From: JAGWBJ01 sp034423015
GTDB taxonomy: Bacteria > Chloroflexota > Dehalococcoidia > Lucifugimonadales > JAGWBF01
Direction: 5' to 3'
NCBI GenBank assembly: GCA_034423015.1
Contig: DAOUJG010000024.1
Coordinates: forward strand, 10,143-74,142
DNA: 64,000 nt
The position numbers and the translations under genes are program-made. Shown piece by piece: positions 42,209-51,399 of the stretch (the stretch's first letter is position 1; each line of letters starts with the position of its first letter). The notes below the pieces were generated by a model. The model had not been told where the DNA came from and did not search any database. It saw nothing but the letters and a program-made list of their open reading frames with translations.

Positions 42209-43246
42209 CTACAGCAGCAGCATGGCGTCCCCGAAGGAATAGAACCGGTACCCCTGCCGGACGGCCTCGCCGTATGCACGCATCACCTGGTCTTTTCCGG
42301 CAAAGGCACTGACCAGCATCAGCAGCGTGGTGCGGGGCAGGTGGAAGTTGGTCACCATGGCGTCCACCATCCGGAAGCTGTGGCCGGGCAGGATGTAGAT
42401 GTCGGCCCATCCCGAGCCTGCCGGGATATCCCTCCGGTCCCCGCCGCCGAGTCCCGATGCAACCTGCTCCAGCACCCTCACCGAGGTGGTGCCGACGGCC
42501 ATGATGCGGCGGCCCGAAGCCCTGGCCTCGCGCAGCTTGCGCGCCTCGGTCTCGGCAAGCTCGAAATACTCGCCGTGAATGGCGTGGGCGGCGGGGTCGT
42601 CCGCCCTCACGGGAGCAAAGGTGTCCAGCCCCACATGGAGGGTCACGAAGGCCAGCTCGACTCCCCGGGTCCGCAGCCCGTCCAACATCTCGCGGGTAAA
42701 GTGAAGCCCGGCGGTGGGGGCGGCGGCGCTCCCCGGCTGCCGGGCGTACACGGTCTGGTACGCCTCGGGGTCCTCCAGCCTGGCATGAATGTAGGGAGGC
42801 AGGGGAACCTGCCCCCACCGCTCCAGGCCCTCTTCGGTGGACAGACGCACCACTCTGACGCCGTCGGGCTCGGCCTCCAGGACTTCGACCTCCACGTCCT
42901 CGTGGCCCGGCCTCGGGACCCTGGCCCGCACCCCGGGCCGGAGGGGGCGGGCGGGCCTGGCCATGACCTTCCAGGTCCCGGGCCCCACGCGGCAGAGGAG
43001 CAGGAGCTCTACCCTGCCGCCAGTCGCTTCGCGTCTCCCCACCAGCCGGCCGGGCAGGACGCGGCTGTCGTTCATCACCAGCACGTCGCCCGGGTCCAGG
43101 TAGTCGGGCAGGTCCCCGAACGAACGGTGCTCCACCGACCCCGCGCGCCGGTCCAACACCAGCAGCCGGCACGAGTCACGGGGCTCCAAGGGAGTCTGGG
43201 CGATCAGCTCGAGGGGAAGGTGGTAGTCGAAGTCGCTGGTCTTCAT
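42209..43246 (-). CDS. queA: S-adenosylmethionine:tRNA ribosyltransferase-isomerase
   Basis: A 345-residue QueA, which adds the SAM ribosyl group to preQ1 in tRNA to form epoxyqueuosine. FDYHLPLELIAQTPLEPRD at the N-terminus, GDVLVMNDSRVLPGRLVG near 50, APTAGLHFTREMLDGLRTRG near 158, HVGLDTFAPVRADD near 184, and SFRMVDAMVTNFHLPRTTLLMLVSAF near 285-310 are diagnostic. Length normal. FolD follows upstream on the same strand (35-base gap), a common mixed housekeeping arrangement. Confidence 0.96.
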   Translation of the reverse strand: MKTSDFDYHLPLELIAQTPLEPRDSCRLLVLDRRAGSVEHRSFGDLPDYLDPGDVLVMNDSRVLPGRLVGRREATGGRVELLLLCRVGPGTWKVMARPARPLRPGVRARVPRPGHEDVEVEVLEAEPDGVRVVRLSTEEGLERWGQVPLPPYIHARLEDPEAYQTVYARQPGSAAAPTAGLHFTREMLDGLRTRGVELAFVTLHVGLDTFAPVRADDPAAHAIHGEYFELAETEARKLREARASGRRIMAVGTTSVRVLEQVASGLGGGDRRDIPAGSGWADIYILPGHSFRMVDAMVTNFHLPRTTLLMLVSAFAGKDQVMRAYGEAVRQGYRFYSFGDAMLLL

Positions 43247-43281
43247 CGGCGGCGGGGGCCGCGGCCCGGGTGCGCCGCCGG

Positions 43282-44172
43282 CTACGGCTCTCCGTGGATG
43301 CTGATGCGGGCCGCCGTGAGGGTGTTCACCAGGAGCATGGCAATGGTCATGGGCCCCACGCCGCCGGGCACGGGCGTTATCGCCTCGGCCTTCTCCGACA
43401 CCGCCGGGAAGTCCACGTCCCCCACCAGGCGGTAGCCGGACTTCCGCGTCTCGTCGGGGACCCGGTTGATGCCAACATCCACGACGACGGCGCCCTCACG
43501 GACCATATCCGCCGTCACGGCGTTGGGGCGGCCCATGGCGGCCACCAGAACGTCCGCCTGCCTGGTCAGGGCCCCCATGTCCCGGGTGCCGGTGTGGCAG
43601 ACGGTGACGGTGGCGTTGGCCCCCTCGGCCTTCTGCATCAGCAGCATGGCAAGGGGCTTGCCGACGATGTTGCTGCGCCCGCAGATGACCACGTGCCTGC
43701 GGCCTGGGTCGTAGCCGTTCCTGAGCAATAGCTGCTGGACCCCGCCGGGAGTGCCGGGCACAAAGGGCCCCTGTCCCTGGGCCAGCCTGCCGACGTTCAC
43801 CGGGTGGATCGCGTCCACGTCCTTTCCCGGGTCGACGGCGCCCAGGATGGCCGTCTCGTCCATGTGATCGGGCAGGGGAAGCTGCACCAAGATGCCATGG
43901 AACCTGGGGTCCCCGTTGAGCTCCCGCACCTTCTCCAGCAGCCCGGCCTGGGACAGGCTGCCGGGCAGGTGGACAGTCTCGGAGAACATGCCTACCTCGT
44001 CGCAGGCCCTGCCCTTGTTGCGCACGTATATCGCCGAGGCCGGGTCGTCTCCCACCAGCACGGCGGCCAGCCCGGGGGTGACGCCGTGCCTGGCGCGGGT
44101 CTCCTCCACCCCCACGGCGACCTCGGCCCGTATCTCCTTGGAGGTAGCCTTGCCGTCCAGTATCTTCGCCAT
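43282..44172 (-). CDS. folD: Bifunctional methylenetetrahydrofolate dehydrogenase/cyclohydrolase FolD
   Basis: A 296-residue FolD, interconverting 5,10-methylene-, methenyl- and 10-formyl-tetrahydrofolate with NADP+. Motifs: AAVLVGDDPASAIYVRNKGR near 36-55 (Tyr and Lys of the active site), GILVQLPLPDHMDE near 92, DVDAIHPVNVGRLAQG near 118, VVICGRSNIVGKPLAMLL near 157, and ITPVPGGVGPMTIAML near 266. ATG at 44172 with GGGAGG; the frame to 44235 adds a non-conserved tail. It feeds one-carbon units into the methionine/SAM cycle encoded at 22-31 kb. Confidence 0.95.
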   Translation of the reverse strand: MAKILDGKATSKEIRAEVAVGVEETRARHGVTPGLAAVLVGDDPASAIYVRNKGRACDEVGMFSETVHLPGSLSQAGLLEKVRELNGDPRFHGILVQLPLPDHMDETAILGAVDPGKDVDAIHPVNVGRLAQGQGPFVPGTPGGVQQLLLRNGYDPGRRHVVICGRSNIVGKPLAMLLMQKAEGANATVTVCHTGTRDMGALTRQADVLVAAMGRPNAVTADMVREGAVVVDVGINRVPDETRKSGYRLVGDVDFPAVSEKAEAITPVPGGVGPMTIAMLLVNTLTAARISIHGEP

Positions 44173-44283
44173 CCTCCCTCCCCGCCGTTGGACTCGCGCC
44201 GCCGCCATGATAGCACGGGGCCCCCGGCCCAACAATCTCCCTGCCCCGGCCCCGAGAGGTTAGACACCCCGAATACCCGTGGC

Positions 44284-44289
44284 TATAAT
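44284..44289 (+). promoter_or_regulatory. -10 box ahead of acpS
   Basis: A perfect TATAAT that ends 11 bases before the first acpS ATG. A weak TTAGAC lies 18 bases upstream. The transcript would start at about 44296, leaving a leader of only a few bases. Confidence 0.5.
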
Positions 44290-44300
44290 GTGGCTCAATC

Positions 44301-44330
44301 ATGCTCACCACCGGCATGCTCACCACCGGC
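44301..44330 (+). repeat. 15-bp tandem duplication at the acpS start
   Basis: ATGCTCACCACCGGC occurs twice in a row (44301-44315, 44316-44330). It keeps frame and gives two start codons with identical following codons. Confidence 0.9.
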
Positions 44331-44690
44331 GTCGACATCATCGAGATCGAGCGTATCCGCCAGGCCTTCGAGCGCTGGGGAGACCGGTTCCTCCGCAGGA
44401 TATACACCGAGGGCGAGGCTTCCTACTGCCGCGGCAGGGCCCCGAACCTGGCAGGACGCTTCGCGGCCAAGGAGGCGGCGATGAAGGCCCTGGGCACCGG
44501 GCTCCGGGGCGTGGGATGGAAGGACATCGAGGTCGTCAGGAACCAGGCCGGGGCGCCCTCGGTCCGCCTGCACGGGAGGGCCAAGGCCCGGGCCGAGACG
44601 CTGGGCGTCCGCGAGCTGTCCCTCAGCCTCTCTCACTCCCGCAACTACGCCGTGGCCTTCGTCGTGGGACTGATCCCCGGGGCCGAGTGA
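44301..44690 (+). CDS. acpS: Holo-[acyl-carrier-protein] synthase
   Basis: A 129-residue (124 from the second ATG) phosphopantetheinyl transferase that loads acyl carrier protein. GVDIIEIERIRQAFERWGDR with the Mg2+ Asp, YTEGEASYCRG, LAGRFAAKEAAMKALGTGL with the second metal ligand Glu, and LSLSHSRNYAVAFVV are diagnostic. The first five codons are exactly duplicated, so translation can start at either ATG; the second gives the usual family length. nnrDE follows after 19 bases. Confidence 0.94.
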   Translation: MLTTGMLTTGVDIIEIERIRQAFERWGDRFLRRIYTEGEASYCRGRAPNLAGRFAAKEAAMKALGTGLRGVGWKDIEVVRNQAGAPSVRLHGRAKARAETLGVRELSLSLSHSRNYAVAFVVGLIPGAE

Positions 44691-44709
44691 CGCGAGCCTC
44701 GACGGCGCC

Positions 44710-46275
44710 ATGAAGATAGTCACCGTCGACCAGATGCAGGCCCTGGAAGAGGCCTCCGCGGCCGCGGGCACCAGCACCGACACTCTCATGGAGAACGCCG
44801 GACTGGCGGCGGCACGCCTGTCCCGGGAGGCGGCGGGAGGGGCCGCCGGGGTCCGTGTGCTGGTACTGGTCGGGCCGGGCAACAACGGGGGAGACGGGCT
44901 GGTGGCGGCGCGGCACCTGCGCAGGTGGGGAGCGGAAGTGACCGCCTATGTCCTGCGGCCGCGCCGCCCGGAGGACACCCGCCTGGACGAAGCGGCCCGG
45001 GCCGGCGTCACGATACTCCACGCGGGGAACGAGCCCGAAGGCCGCCTGCTCGCGGGAGAGCTCGGCCGGGCCCGGGTGGTGATGGACGCCGTGTTGGGCA
45101 CCGGGAGGGCCCGCCCGCTGGAGGGCGAGGTCCGGGACGCCATGCTGGCGGTCACGTCGGCCAGGGCCGCCAACCCCGGGCTCATCGTCGTGGGCCTCGA
45201 CGTGCCCACCGGCATGGACGCGGACACTGGGGCGGTCGACCCGGCCTGTCCGCATGCCGACGTGACCGTCTCCTTCGGCTTTCCCAAAACGGGGCACTTC
45301 CGGTTCCCCGGTGCGGCCCACGTGGGCAGGCTCGAGGTCTTGGACATCGGCATCTCGCCCGACCTGTCAAGGGGCCTGGACCTGGAGCTTCTCACCGGGG
45401 ACTGGGTGGAACAGAGGCTGCCGGACCGCCCGCCGGACTCCCACAAGGGCACCTTCGGCCATGTGCTGATAGTCGCCGGCTCGACGAGCTACGCCGGCGC
45501 GGCGTACCTGGCAGCCCAGGCGACGGCGCGGATGGGACCCGGGCTCGTGACCCTGGCCTCTCCCCGGGGAATCTACCCGGTCCTGGCCTCCAAGCTCACC
45601 GAGGTGATCCACCTGCCCCTGCCCCAGGACGAAGACGGGCGGATAAGCGACGCGGCCGCCGGCCTCATAGGACAGAGCCTGTCACAGTACACCTCGGTGG
45701 TCCTGGGCTGCGGTTTCGGCAGGTCTTCCGGCCTGGTGGAGCTGCTGCGAGGGCTGCTGTTGGAGGAGCCGGCCCCCCGGGCGCCGGTGGTCGTCGACGC
45801 AGACGGCCTGAACAACCTGGCCCGGACCCCCGAGTGGTGGAGGCGGGCCCGCTTTCCCTTGGTGGTCACGCCTCATCCGGGAGAGATGGCCACCCTGACG
45901 TCCCTGTCTACCGCCGAGGTCCAGTCCCGTCGCGTGGAGGTGGCCAGGGAGTACGCGGCCACGTGGGACGCCGTCGTAGCCTTGAAGGGCGCCCACACCG
46001 TGGTGGCAAGCCCGGACGGCCCGTGCCGGGTCAGCCCCTTCGCCAACCCGGGCCTCTCCTCGGGTGGCACGGGCGACGTGCTCACCGGCATCATTGGCGG
46101 GCTCCTGGCCCAGGGCCTCTCACCCGAGGACGCCGCCTGCTGCGGCGTGTACCTCCACGGCCTGGCCGGGGAGATGGCAAGGGAGCGGTTGGGAGACGCC
46201 GGGATGCTGGCCGGGGACCTGCTCTCGCTCTTGCCCACGGCGGTCCGGGACGCCAGGCTGGGCCGCCCGGCCTGA
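44710..46275 (+). CDS. nnr: Bifunctional NAD(P)HX epimerase/dehydratase (YjeF_N + YjeF_C)
   Basis: A 521-residue metabolite-repair fusion. Residues 1-210 are the epimerase (YjeF_N) with LVGPGNNGGDGLVAARHLRRWG near 54 and VMDAVLGTG near 117. Residues about 225-515 are the ADP-dependent (S)-NAD(P)HX dehydratase with KGTFGHVLIVAGSTSYAGAA near 240 and VVVTPHPGEM-like VTPHPGEMATL near 388. ALKGAHTVVASPDG near 427 and SSGGTGDVLTGIIGGLLAQG near 450 hold the catalytic Asp. Both reactions restore damaged NAD(P)H. It is coupled to acpS, a frequent bacterial pairing. Confidence 0.95.
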   Translation: MKIVTVDQMQALEEASAAAGTSTDTLMENAGLAAARLSREAAGGAAGVRVLVLVGPGNNGGDGLVAARHLRRWGAEVTAYVLRPRRPEDTRLDEAARAGVTILHAGNEPEGRLLAGELGRARVVMDAVLGTGRARPLEGEVRDAMLAVTSARAANPGLIVVGLDVPTGMDADTGAVDPACPHADVTVSFGFPKTGHFRFPGAAHVGRLEVLDIGISPDLSRGLDLELLTGDWVEQRLPDRPPDSHKGTFGHVLIVAGSTSYAGAAYLAAQATARMGPGLVTLASPRGIYPVLASKLTEVIHLPLPQDEDGRISDAAAGLIGQSLSQYTSVVLGCGFGRSSGLVELLRGLLLEEPAPRAPVVVDADGLNNLARTPEWWRRARFPLVVTPHPGEMATLTSLSTAEVQSRRVEVAREYAATWDAVVALKGAHTVVASPDGPCRVSPFANPGLSSGGTGDVLTGIIGGLLAQGLSPEDAACCGVYLHGLAGEMARERLGDAGMLAGDLLSLLPTAVRDARLGRPA

Positions 46276-46351
46276 AGGCAGCCGGAGGCGCGCCCCGTTA
46301 CGGTCTTTATCCCGTTATAATGGGCGAATACATTCCAACAGGAGGCGCAAG

Positions 46352-47149
46352 ATGGAGCTTGGCCTGGAAGGGAAGGTGGCGATAGTCACCGGAGGCAGCT
46401 ACGGAATAGGCAAGGCGGCCGCGTGGCGCATGTCCATGGAGGGCGCCAGGGTCGCCATCTGCGCCCGGCGGCAGGAGGTGCTGGACCAGGCCGCCAGCGA
46501 CATCCGCGCCCAGTCAGAAGGCGAGGTGCTGACGGTTTCCGCGGACGTCTCCATCGCCTCGGACGTGGACCGGGTGGTGGACGCCACCCTGGAGCGGTTC
46601 GGCAGGATCGACATCCTGGTCAACAACGCCGGCCAGTCCGACGCCCGCGCCTTCGAGAGCGTCACCGATGAGGAGTGGCAGGCGGACCTGGACCTGAAGC
46701 TGTACGCCTCCATCCGTTTTGCCCGGGCCTGCATCCCCCACATGCGCAGGGTCGGGGGAGGAAGGATCATCAACGTCACCAACCTGGGGGCCAAGGCCCC
46801 GGGTGCCAGCTCGGTGCCCACCTCCGTCTCCAGGGCCGCGGGCGTCGCCGTTACCAAGGCCCTCTCCAGGGACGTGGCCAAGGACAACATCCTCGTGAAC
46901 ACGGTATGCATCGGCCTGATCAAGAGCGGCCAGCACGAACGCCGTTACGAGGGGCTGACGGCCGGGAACCCGGGCCTGGGCCAGGAGGAGTTCTACGACC
47001 AGATGGCCTCGGGCAGGGGCGTGCCCCTGGGCCGCGTGGGCGAACCCGAGGAGGCCGGAGACGTCATCGCGTTTCTGGCCTCGGACCGGGCCAGCTACCT
47101 AACCGGCATCGCCGTCAACATCGACGGAGGCGGATCACCGGTCGTCTGA
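46352..47149 (+). CDS. Divergent short-chain dehydrogenase/reductase lacking the Tyr-Lys pair
   Basis: A 265-residue SDR fold. Cofactor loop TGGSYGIGKAAA near residue 13 and NNAG near 90 are intact. The catalytic Y-x-x-x-K segment reads PTSVSRAAGVAVTKALS near 157: Tyr is Thr and Lys is Arg, in an otherwise well-aligned helix. The Ser of the triad is uncertain. C-terminal FLASDRASYLTGIAVNIDGG is normal. Start ATG at 46352 with AGGAGG; a frame to 46064 lies inside nnr. Either it uses different residues or is a non-enzymatic or altered reductase. Stops 15 bases inside the convergent glcF 3' end. Confidence 0.9.
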   Translation: MELGLEGKVAIVTGGSYGIGKAAAWRMSMEGARVAICARRQEVLDQAASDIRAQSEGEVLTVSADVSIASDVDRVVDATLERFGRIDILVNNAGQSDARAFESVTDEEWQADLDLKLYASIRFARACIPHMRRVGGGRIINVTNLGAKAPGASSVPTSVSRAAGVAVTKALSRDVAKDNILVNTVCIGLIKSGQHERRYEGLTAGNPGLGQEEFYDQMASGRGVPLGRVGEPEEAGDVIAFLASDRASYLTGIAVNIDGGGSPVV

Positions 47150-48496
47150 CGCCCGGGAGCCTCCCGCAGTACCGGCGGCCTCGGCTGCATACGCCTCGTC
47201 CAGCATGTCGACGACGTGGCACACCCGGCCCTGCACTCCGGCCCTCCGCAGGCCGTTCTCCAGCTGGATTACGCAGCCGGGATTGGCCGTCGCGATGATG
47301 TCGGCGCCGGTGGCGGCCACCCGCTCCATCTTGCTGTCCAGGAGCCGGTTGGAGAACTCCCTCTGGGTGACGGAGTAGATCCCCGCGGCCCCGCAGCATC
47401 GGTCCGAGCTCTCCATCTCCACCAGGTCCAGGCCCGGTATCGATTCCAAGACCGTCCGGGGCGCCCTGGTGATCCGCTGGGCGTGGGCCAAGTGACAGGA
47501 GTCCTGGTAGGTCGCGGTGGCTTGCACTTGGCCCTCGGGATGGCGGAAGGAAAGCTCCACCAGAAGCTCGCTGATGTCCACGGTGATGGCGGCGAGACGT
47601 TCGGCCCTGGCCGCGTACACGGGATCGTCCCGCAGCAGCTCCTCGTACTCCTTCATGGTCGAGCCGCAACCCGCCGAGGCCACCGCGACCCTGTCCACGC
47701 CGGCTTCCAGGAACACGTCGATGTTGCGCCGCGCCATAGCCCGGGCCGTTTCCGGGTCGCCGCTATGCAGGTTCAGCGCCCCGCAGCAGCCCTGGCCCAT
47801 GGGGACCAGCACCCGGCAGCCGTTTATGGCCAACACCCGCACCGACGCCTCCATCGTGCGGGGGTGGACCAGGGGCATCACGCAGCCCGACAGCAGCCCC
47901 ACCAACATCCTCGTCTCCCCCACCGCAGGGACCACCTTCCGGGACGGGCCGAAGAAGGGCCGGGAGAACGACGGCAGGGACCTCTCCAGGGCTGCCAGGT
48001 TCGGCAGGGCCCGGTCCAGCAGACGCGACCGGCGCAACAACCCCTGGAGTCCCGAACGCTGGTACAGGTACATCAGCATCGCGCCGAGCCTGAGATACCG
48101 GGGATGAGGCAAGGCCGCCCTCAAGAAGAGCGCCGTGGCCAGCTTCATCGCCTTCGCCGTCTTGCCGCGCCGGGCCACCTGGGCCCGGGTGTCCTCCATC
48201 AGCCGGCCGAAGGGGACGCCCGAGGGGCATACCGCCTCACAGGCACGACACTGCAGGCACAGGTCCCAGTGGGAGGCCACCCGCTCGCTGATCCCCATGC
48301 GCCCCTCCTTGACCGCCTTCATCAGGGCGATGCGCCCCCTAGGGGACTCGGTCTCCAGACCGAGCTCGACGTAGGTGGGGCACGCGCTGAGGCAGAGGCC
48401 GCAATGGACGCAGCGATACAGGTCCTCGTCCCTGGGCGAATCGGGGCCCAGGAAGCCGGGCTCCAGGTTGAGAGGCGTCTTGGGGTGTGCGGTCAT
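47135..48496 (-). CDS. glcF: Glycolate oxidase iron-sulfur subunit (GlcF-like)
   Basis: A 453-residue Fe-S protein. Two 4Fe-4S motifs, CVHCGLCLSACP near residue 29 and CLQCRACEAVCP near 79, are followed by two CCG domains (QGCCGALN near 233 and SDRCCGAAG near 365, with SAGCGSTM and ANPGCVIQ between and after). It accepts electrons from the GlcD/GlcE flavoprotein and passes them to the quinone pool, matching the menaquinone genes in the window. It is third in the minus-strand operon glcD-glcE-glcF (GlcE stop ten bases before its start). Lactate or another 2-hydroxyacid is possible as substrate. Confidence 0.92.
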   Translation of the reverse strand: MTAHPKTPLNLEPGFLGPDSPRDEDLYRCVHCGLCLSACPTYVELGLETESPRGRIALMKAVKEGRMGISERVASHWDLCLQCRACEAVCPSGVPFGRLMEDTRAQVARRGKTAKAMKLATALFLRAALPHPRYLRLGAMLMYLYQRSGLQGLLRRSRLLDRALPNLAALERSLPSFSRPFFGPSRKVVPAVGETRMLVGLLSGCVMPLVHPRTMEASVRVLAINGCRVLVPMGQGCCGALNLHSGDPETARAMARRNIDVFLEAGVDRVAVASAGCGSTMKEYEELLRDDPVYAARAERLAAITVDISELLVELSFRHPEGQVQATATYQDSCHLAHAQRITRAPRTVLESIPGLDLVEMESSDRCCGAAGIYSVTQREFSNRLLDSKMERVAATGADIIATANPGCVIQLENGLRRAGVQGRVCHVVDMLDEAYAAEAAGTAGGSRASDDR

Positions 48497-48506
48497 GCCG
48501 GCGTCC

Positions 48507-49841
48507 TCAGATCCCCCCGACGAACCGGCCCGGACTGAGTATGCCCTTGGGGTCCATCTCCCTCTTGACCCGCCGCATCAGGTCCAGGCCCGCTACCTCG
48601 TCACCCCACACGTCCATCCTGCGTTTCAACGCCAGGGGGCATCGCTCTATGACGGCGTACCCACCACAGGTCCCCGCGGCCCGGCGTACCGTCCTGATGG
48701 TCTCCTCGACCAGCTTGTCGGCCTGGGGCTCCAGCTCCTCCGCCCACTCCAGCACCCGGACCAGGCCGCTGCCAGGATCGACTACGATGCCCCTGGGCAG
48801 AGGGGTCGGACGGACGGCCATGGAAGCGACGAAGGTGGCCACGCGGGAGGGTAGAAGCCCAACCCTCACCATCAGCCTTGGCCCCCCTTCGCCGTCCCAG
48901 CCCAGGTCCGTGACGGACCGCCAGATCTCGTCTCCCTCTTCGTTCATGACGGTGGCGACGTTGCATGCGCCGCCCGCCGCAAGCACCTCCGCCGCCTGGG
49001 ACACCTTGCGTCCCACCGGCGGCCCGCTGCCGGAGAAGAGGGCCGCAACCACGGCCGCGCCGCGGGGCGTTCCCATCTCGGGCAGCCTGTCCACCGCCCC
49101 CCGGTCCATGACCTGAAGCGCCTGGGGCCTGCCGTGCAACCCCAGTACCTCCTGCGACAACCCCACCGCGGCTTCCAGAGAGCCCATGGACGCGACCACG
49201 GTCCCCTTGGCCGCCGGCAGGGGCGTGACCTTGAAGGTGGCCTCCACGATCACCCCCAAAGTGCCCAGAGACCCAGTGTACAGCTTGTTCAGGTCGTAGC
49301 CCGTCACGTTCTTCACCACGCGGCCGCCGCTCTTCGTGACTTCTCCCGAGGCGCGGACCACTTTCAGCCCGATGAGCCAGTCCCTCAGCCCACCGAAGGC
49401 CAGACGGGAGGGCCCTCCGGCGTTGGCGGCCAGGACACCACCCACCGTAGCCCTGGAGGACAGGGGGAACTCCAGCGGCAGGGTCTGGCCGTGGCGTGCC
49501 AGCTCTCCACGGAAGGCGTCGATGGTCATGCCGGCTTCCGCGGCGGCCACCAGGTCGGCCGGTTCGTGAAAGGCCAGTCCATTCAGCCGCTCCAACCCCA
49601 GCACCAGGTCCAGGCCGGCGGGCGGGTTCCCCAGTCCCATCTGGGTCCCGCCTCCCCTGGGGACCACCGCCAGGCCCCGGTCCGACGCCAGGCGCATCAC
49701 GTCGGATACGGCTTCCACATCTGACGGCAACGCCACGGCCTCGGCCACGACTCCATCCACCGAGTACGCCGCCGGGTTTGCGGGAGATGGGACGGCATCC
49801 CTCCCCAGCAGGCCCACCAGAGTGTCCGAAAGCGACGGCAA
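48507..49841 (-). CDS. glcE: Glycolate oxidase FAD-binding subunit (GlcE-like)
   Basis: A 444-residue VAO/PCMH-fold flavoprotein. FAD-binding VVPRGGGTQMGLGNPPAGLD near residue 59, LPLEFPLSSRATVGGVLAAN near 120, GVVKNVTGYDLNKL-like GGRVVKNVTGYDLNKLYTG near 172, and a C-terminal REMDPKGILSPGRFVGGI. It lies between glcD and glcF, which together form the membrane-associated glycolate dehydrogenase. A TTG or ATG further upstream is not needed; the ATG used gives the standard N-terminus. Confidence 0.92.
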   Translation of the reverse strand: MPSLSDTLVGLLGRDAVPSPANPAAYSVDGVVAEAVALPSDVEAVSDVMRLASDRGLAVVPRGGGTQMGLGNPPAGLDLVLGLERLNGLAFHEPADLVAAAEAGMTIDAFRGELARHGQTLPLEFPLSSRATVGGVLAANAGGPSRLAFGGLRDWLIGLKVVRASGEVTKSGGRVVKNVTGYDLNKLYTGSLGTLGVIVEATFKVTPLPAAKGTVVASMGSLEAAVGLSQEVLGLHGRPQALQVMDRGAVDRLPEMGTPRGAAVVAALFSGSGPPVGRKVSQAAEVLAAGGACNVATVMNEEGDEIWRSVTDLGWDGEGGPRLMVRVGLLPSRVATFVASMAVRPTPLPRGIVVDPGSGLVRVLEWAEELEPQADKLVEETIRTVRRAAGTCGGYAVIERCPLALKRRMDVWGDEVAGLDLMRRVKREMDPKGILSPGRFVGGI

Positions 49842-49950
49842 CAGCCTTGCTCACCGGGCCTGCCGGGTGGAATGAAGCCTCATGGTGTGGATGGCGTCCA
49901 TACCAAGGCGAATGGAGCGTCCAGCCTGAGGCACGAGGTCGGGGTGCCCA

Positions 49951-51399
49951 TCATATGTATGCCGCGGGTCCCGCGCTGGAGACGGCGCCCCGCTGGGCGG
50001 CGTGGTCGTACTCCGGTCCCCCTGGAAATATCTTGCCCGGATTGAAACGGCCGGAGGGCGAGAAGGCGTCGCGCACCCTCTCCATCGTCTCCATGTCCTC
50101 GTTGGTGAACACCAGGGGCATGTAGGCCTTCTTCTCCAGGCCCACGCCGTGCTCTCCCGTCAGGGTTCCGCCCATGGCCACGCAGGCCTCCAGCATCTCG
50201 CCGCCGGCCTTCACGGCGCGGTCCGCCGCGCCGGGCTCACGTTCATCGAACAGCAGGCAGGGGTGCAGGTTCCCGTCGCCGGCGTGAAACACGTTGGCGA
50301 CGAGCAGGCCGTACTTCCGGGCGGTCCTCTCCACCTCCTCCAGCATCTCAGCCAGCCGGGTCCTGGGTACGACCCCGTCCACCAGGTAGTAGTTGGGCGC
50401 CAGGGTCCCGAGGGCCCCGAAGGCTCCCTTCCGCGCGGACCAGAGCCGCTCACGCTCCCGGGCGTCGGCGGCCAGCCTGACCTCCGACGCGCCCGAGTCG
50501 TACATCGTGGCCTCGACGTCCGGCCCAAGCCCGCGGGTCTCCTCCTCGAGGCCCTCGACCTCCACCAGGAGCACCGCCCCGGCATCCACCGGGAACACGC
50601 CCTTGGTCACGTTGAGGATGGCCTCGATGCACACCGAGTCGATCATCTCCATGGCGGCGGGCACGACGCCCCGGCCTATGATGGCGGACACCGCGTTGCA
50701 TGCGGCCTCCACGTCTGGGAACACGCCCAGCAGGGTAGTCGTCGACTCGGGGACGGGCAGCAACCTCACGGCGATCTTGGTTGCGATGCCGAAGGTGCCC
50801 TCGGAGCCCACAAAGACTCCCCGCAGGTCGTATCCGGGGACGTCCCGGGTCTTTCCGCCCAGCCAGACTACCGACCCGTCTTCCAGCACCACCTCCATAC
50901 CCAGCACGTGGTTAGTGGTCACGCCGTATGCCAGGCAGTGGGGCCCGCCGGCGTTCTCGGCCACGTTGCCGCCCAGGCTGCAGGCCCGCTGGCTGGAGGG
51001 GTCGGGGGCGTAGCGCATGCCATGCTTCCGGGCCTCGGTATCCAGGTCCAGGTTCAGGACGCCCGGCTCGACCACCGCCAGGTGATTGGCGGCGTCCATC
51101 TCCAGGATACGGGTCATGCGGGTCAGGGATATCTGGATGCCTCCCAGGGAGGCTATGGCACCGCCGCTGAGACCGGTGCCCGAGCCGCGGCCGATGACGG
51201 GCAGCCCTTCGGCCTGGGCCAGCGCCACCAGACGGCTCACTTCCTCGGTGGACGTGGGGAAGGCCACCGCCAGGGGCATGGCGGTGTCGATGGACCCGTC
51301 ATACTCGTACACCAACAGGTCCTCGGGGTGGTGGACTACATTCCTCTCCCCCACGATCCCCTGGAGCCCTCGGACTATGTGACGGGCGTCGTCTGCCAC
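49951..51399 (-). CDS. glcD: Glycolate oxidase subunit GlcD (FAD-linked)
   Basis: A 482-residue FAD enzyme oxidising glycolate (or another 2-hydroxyacid). Motifs: LPVIGRGSGTGLSGGAIASL near 65, YAPDPSSQRACSLGGNVAEN near 130, GYDLRGVFVGSEGTFGIATK near 185, VFHAGDGNLHPCLLFDER near 375 and GTLTGEHGVGLEKKAYM near 415. Start GTG at 51399 with AGGAGA five bases upstream; the longer frame to 51585 runs through a repeat. First gene of the operon; 109 bases with no recognisable gene separate it from glcE. Confidence 0.93.
   Translation of the reverse strand: MADDARHIVRGLQGIVGERNVVHHPEDLLVYEYDGSIDTAMPLAVAFPTSTEEVSRLVALAQAEGLPVIGRGSGTGLSGGAIASLGGIQISLTRMTRILEMDAANHLAVVEPGVLNLDLDTEARKHGMRYAPDPSSQRACSLGGNVAENAGGPHCLAYGVTTNHVLGMEVVLEDGSVVWLGGKTRDVPGYDLRGVFVGSEGTFGIATKIAVRLLPVPESTTTLLGVFPDVEAACNAVSAIIGRGVVPAAMEMIDSVCIEAILNVTKGVFPVDAGAVLLVEVEGLEEETRGLGPDVEATMYDSGASEVRLAADARERERLWSARKGAFGALGTLAPNYYLVDGVVPRTRLAEMLEEVERTARKYGLLVANVFHAGDGNLHPCLLFDEREPGAADRAVKAGGEMLEACVAMGGTLTGEHGVGLEKKAYMPLVFTNEDMETMERVRDAFSPSGRFNPGKIFPGGPEYDHAAQRGAVSSAGPAAYI

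Noticed and set aside
49842..49950. Small gene between glcD and glcE
   Set aside because: No frame of useful length with a ribosome site; treated as a spacer.
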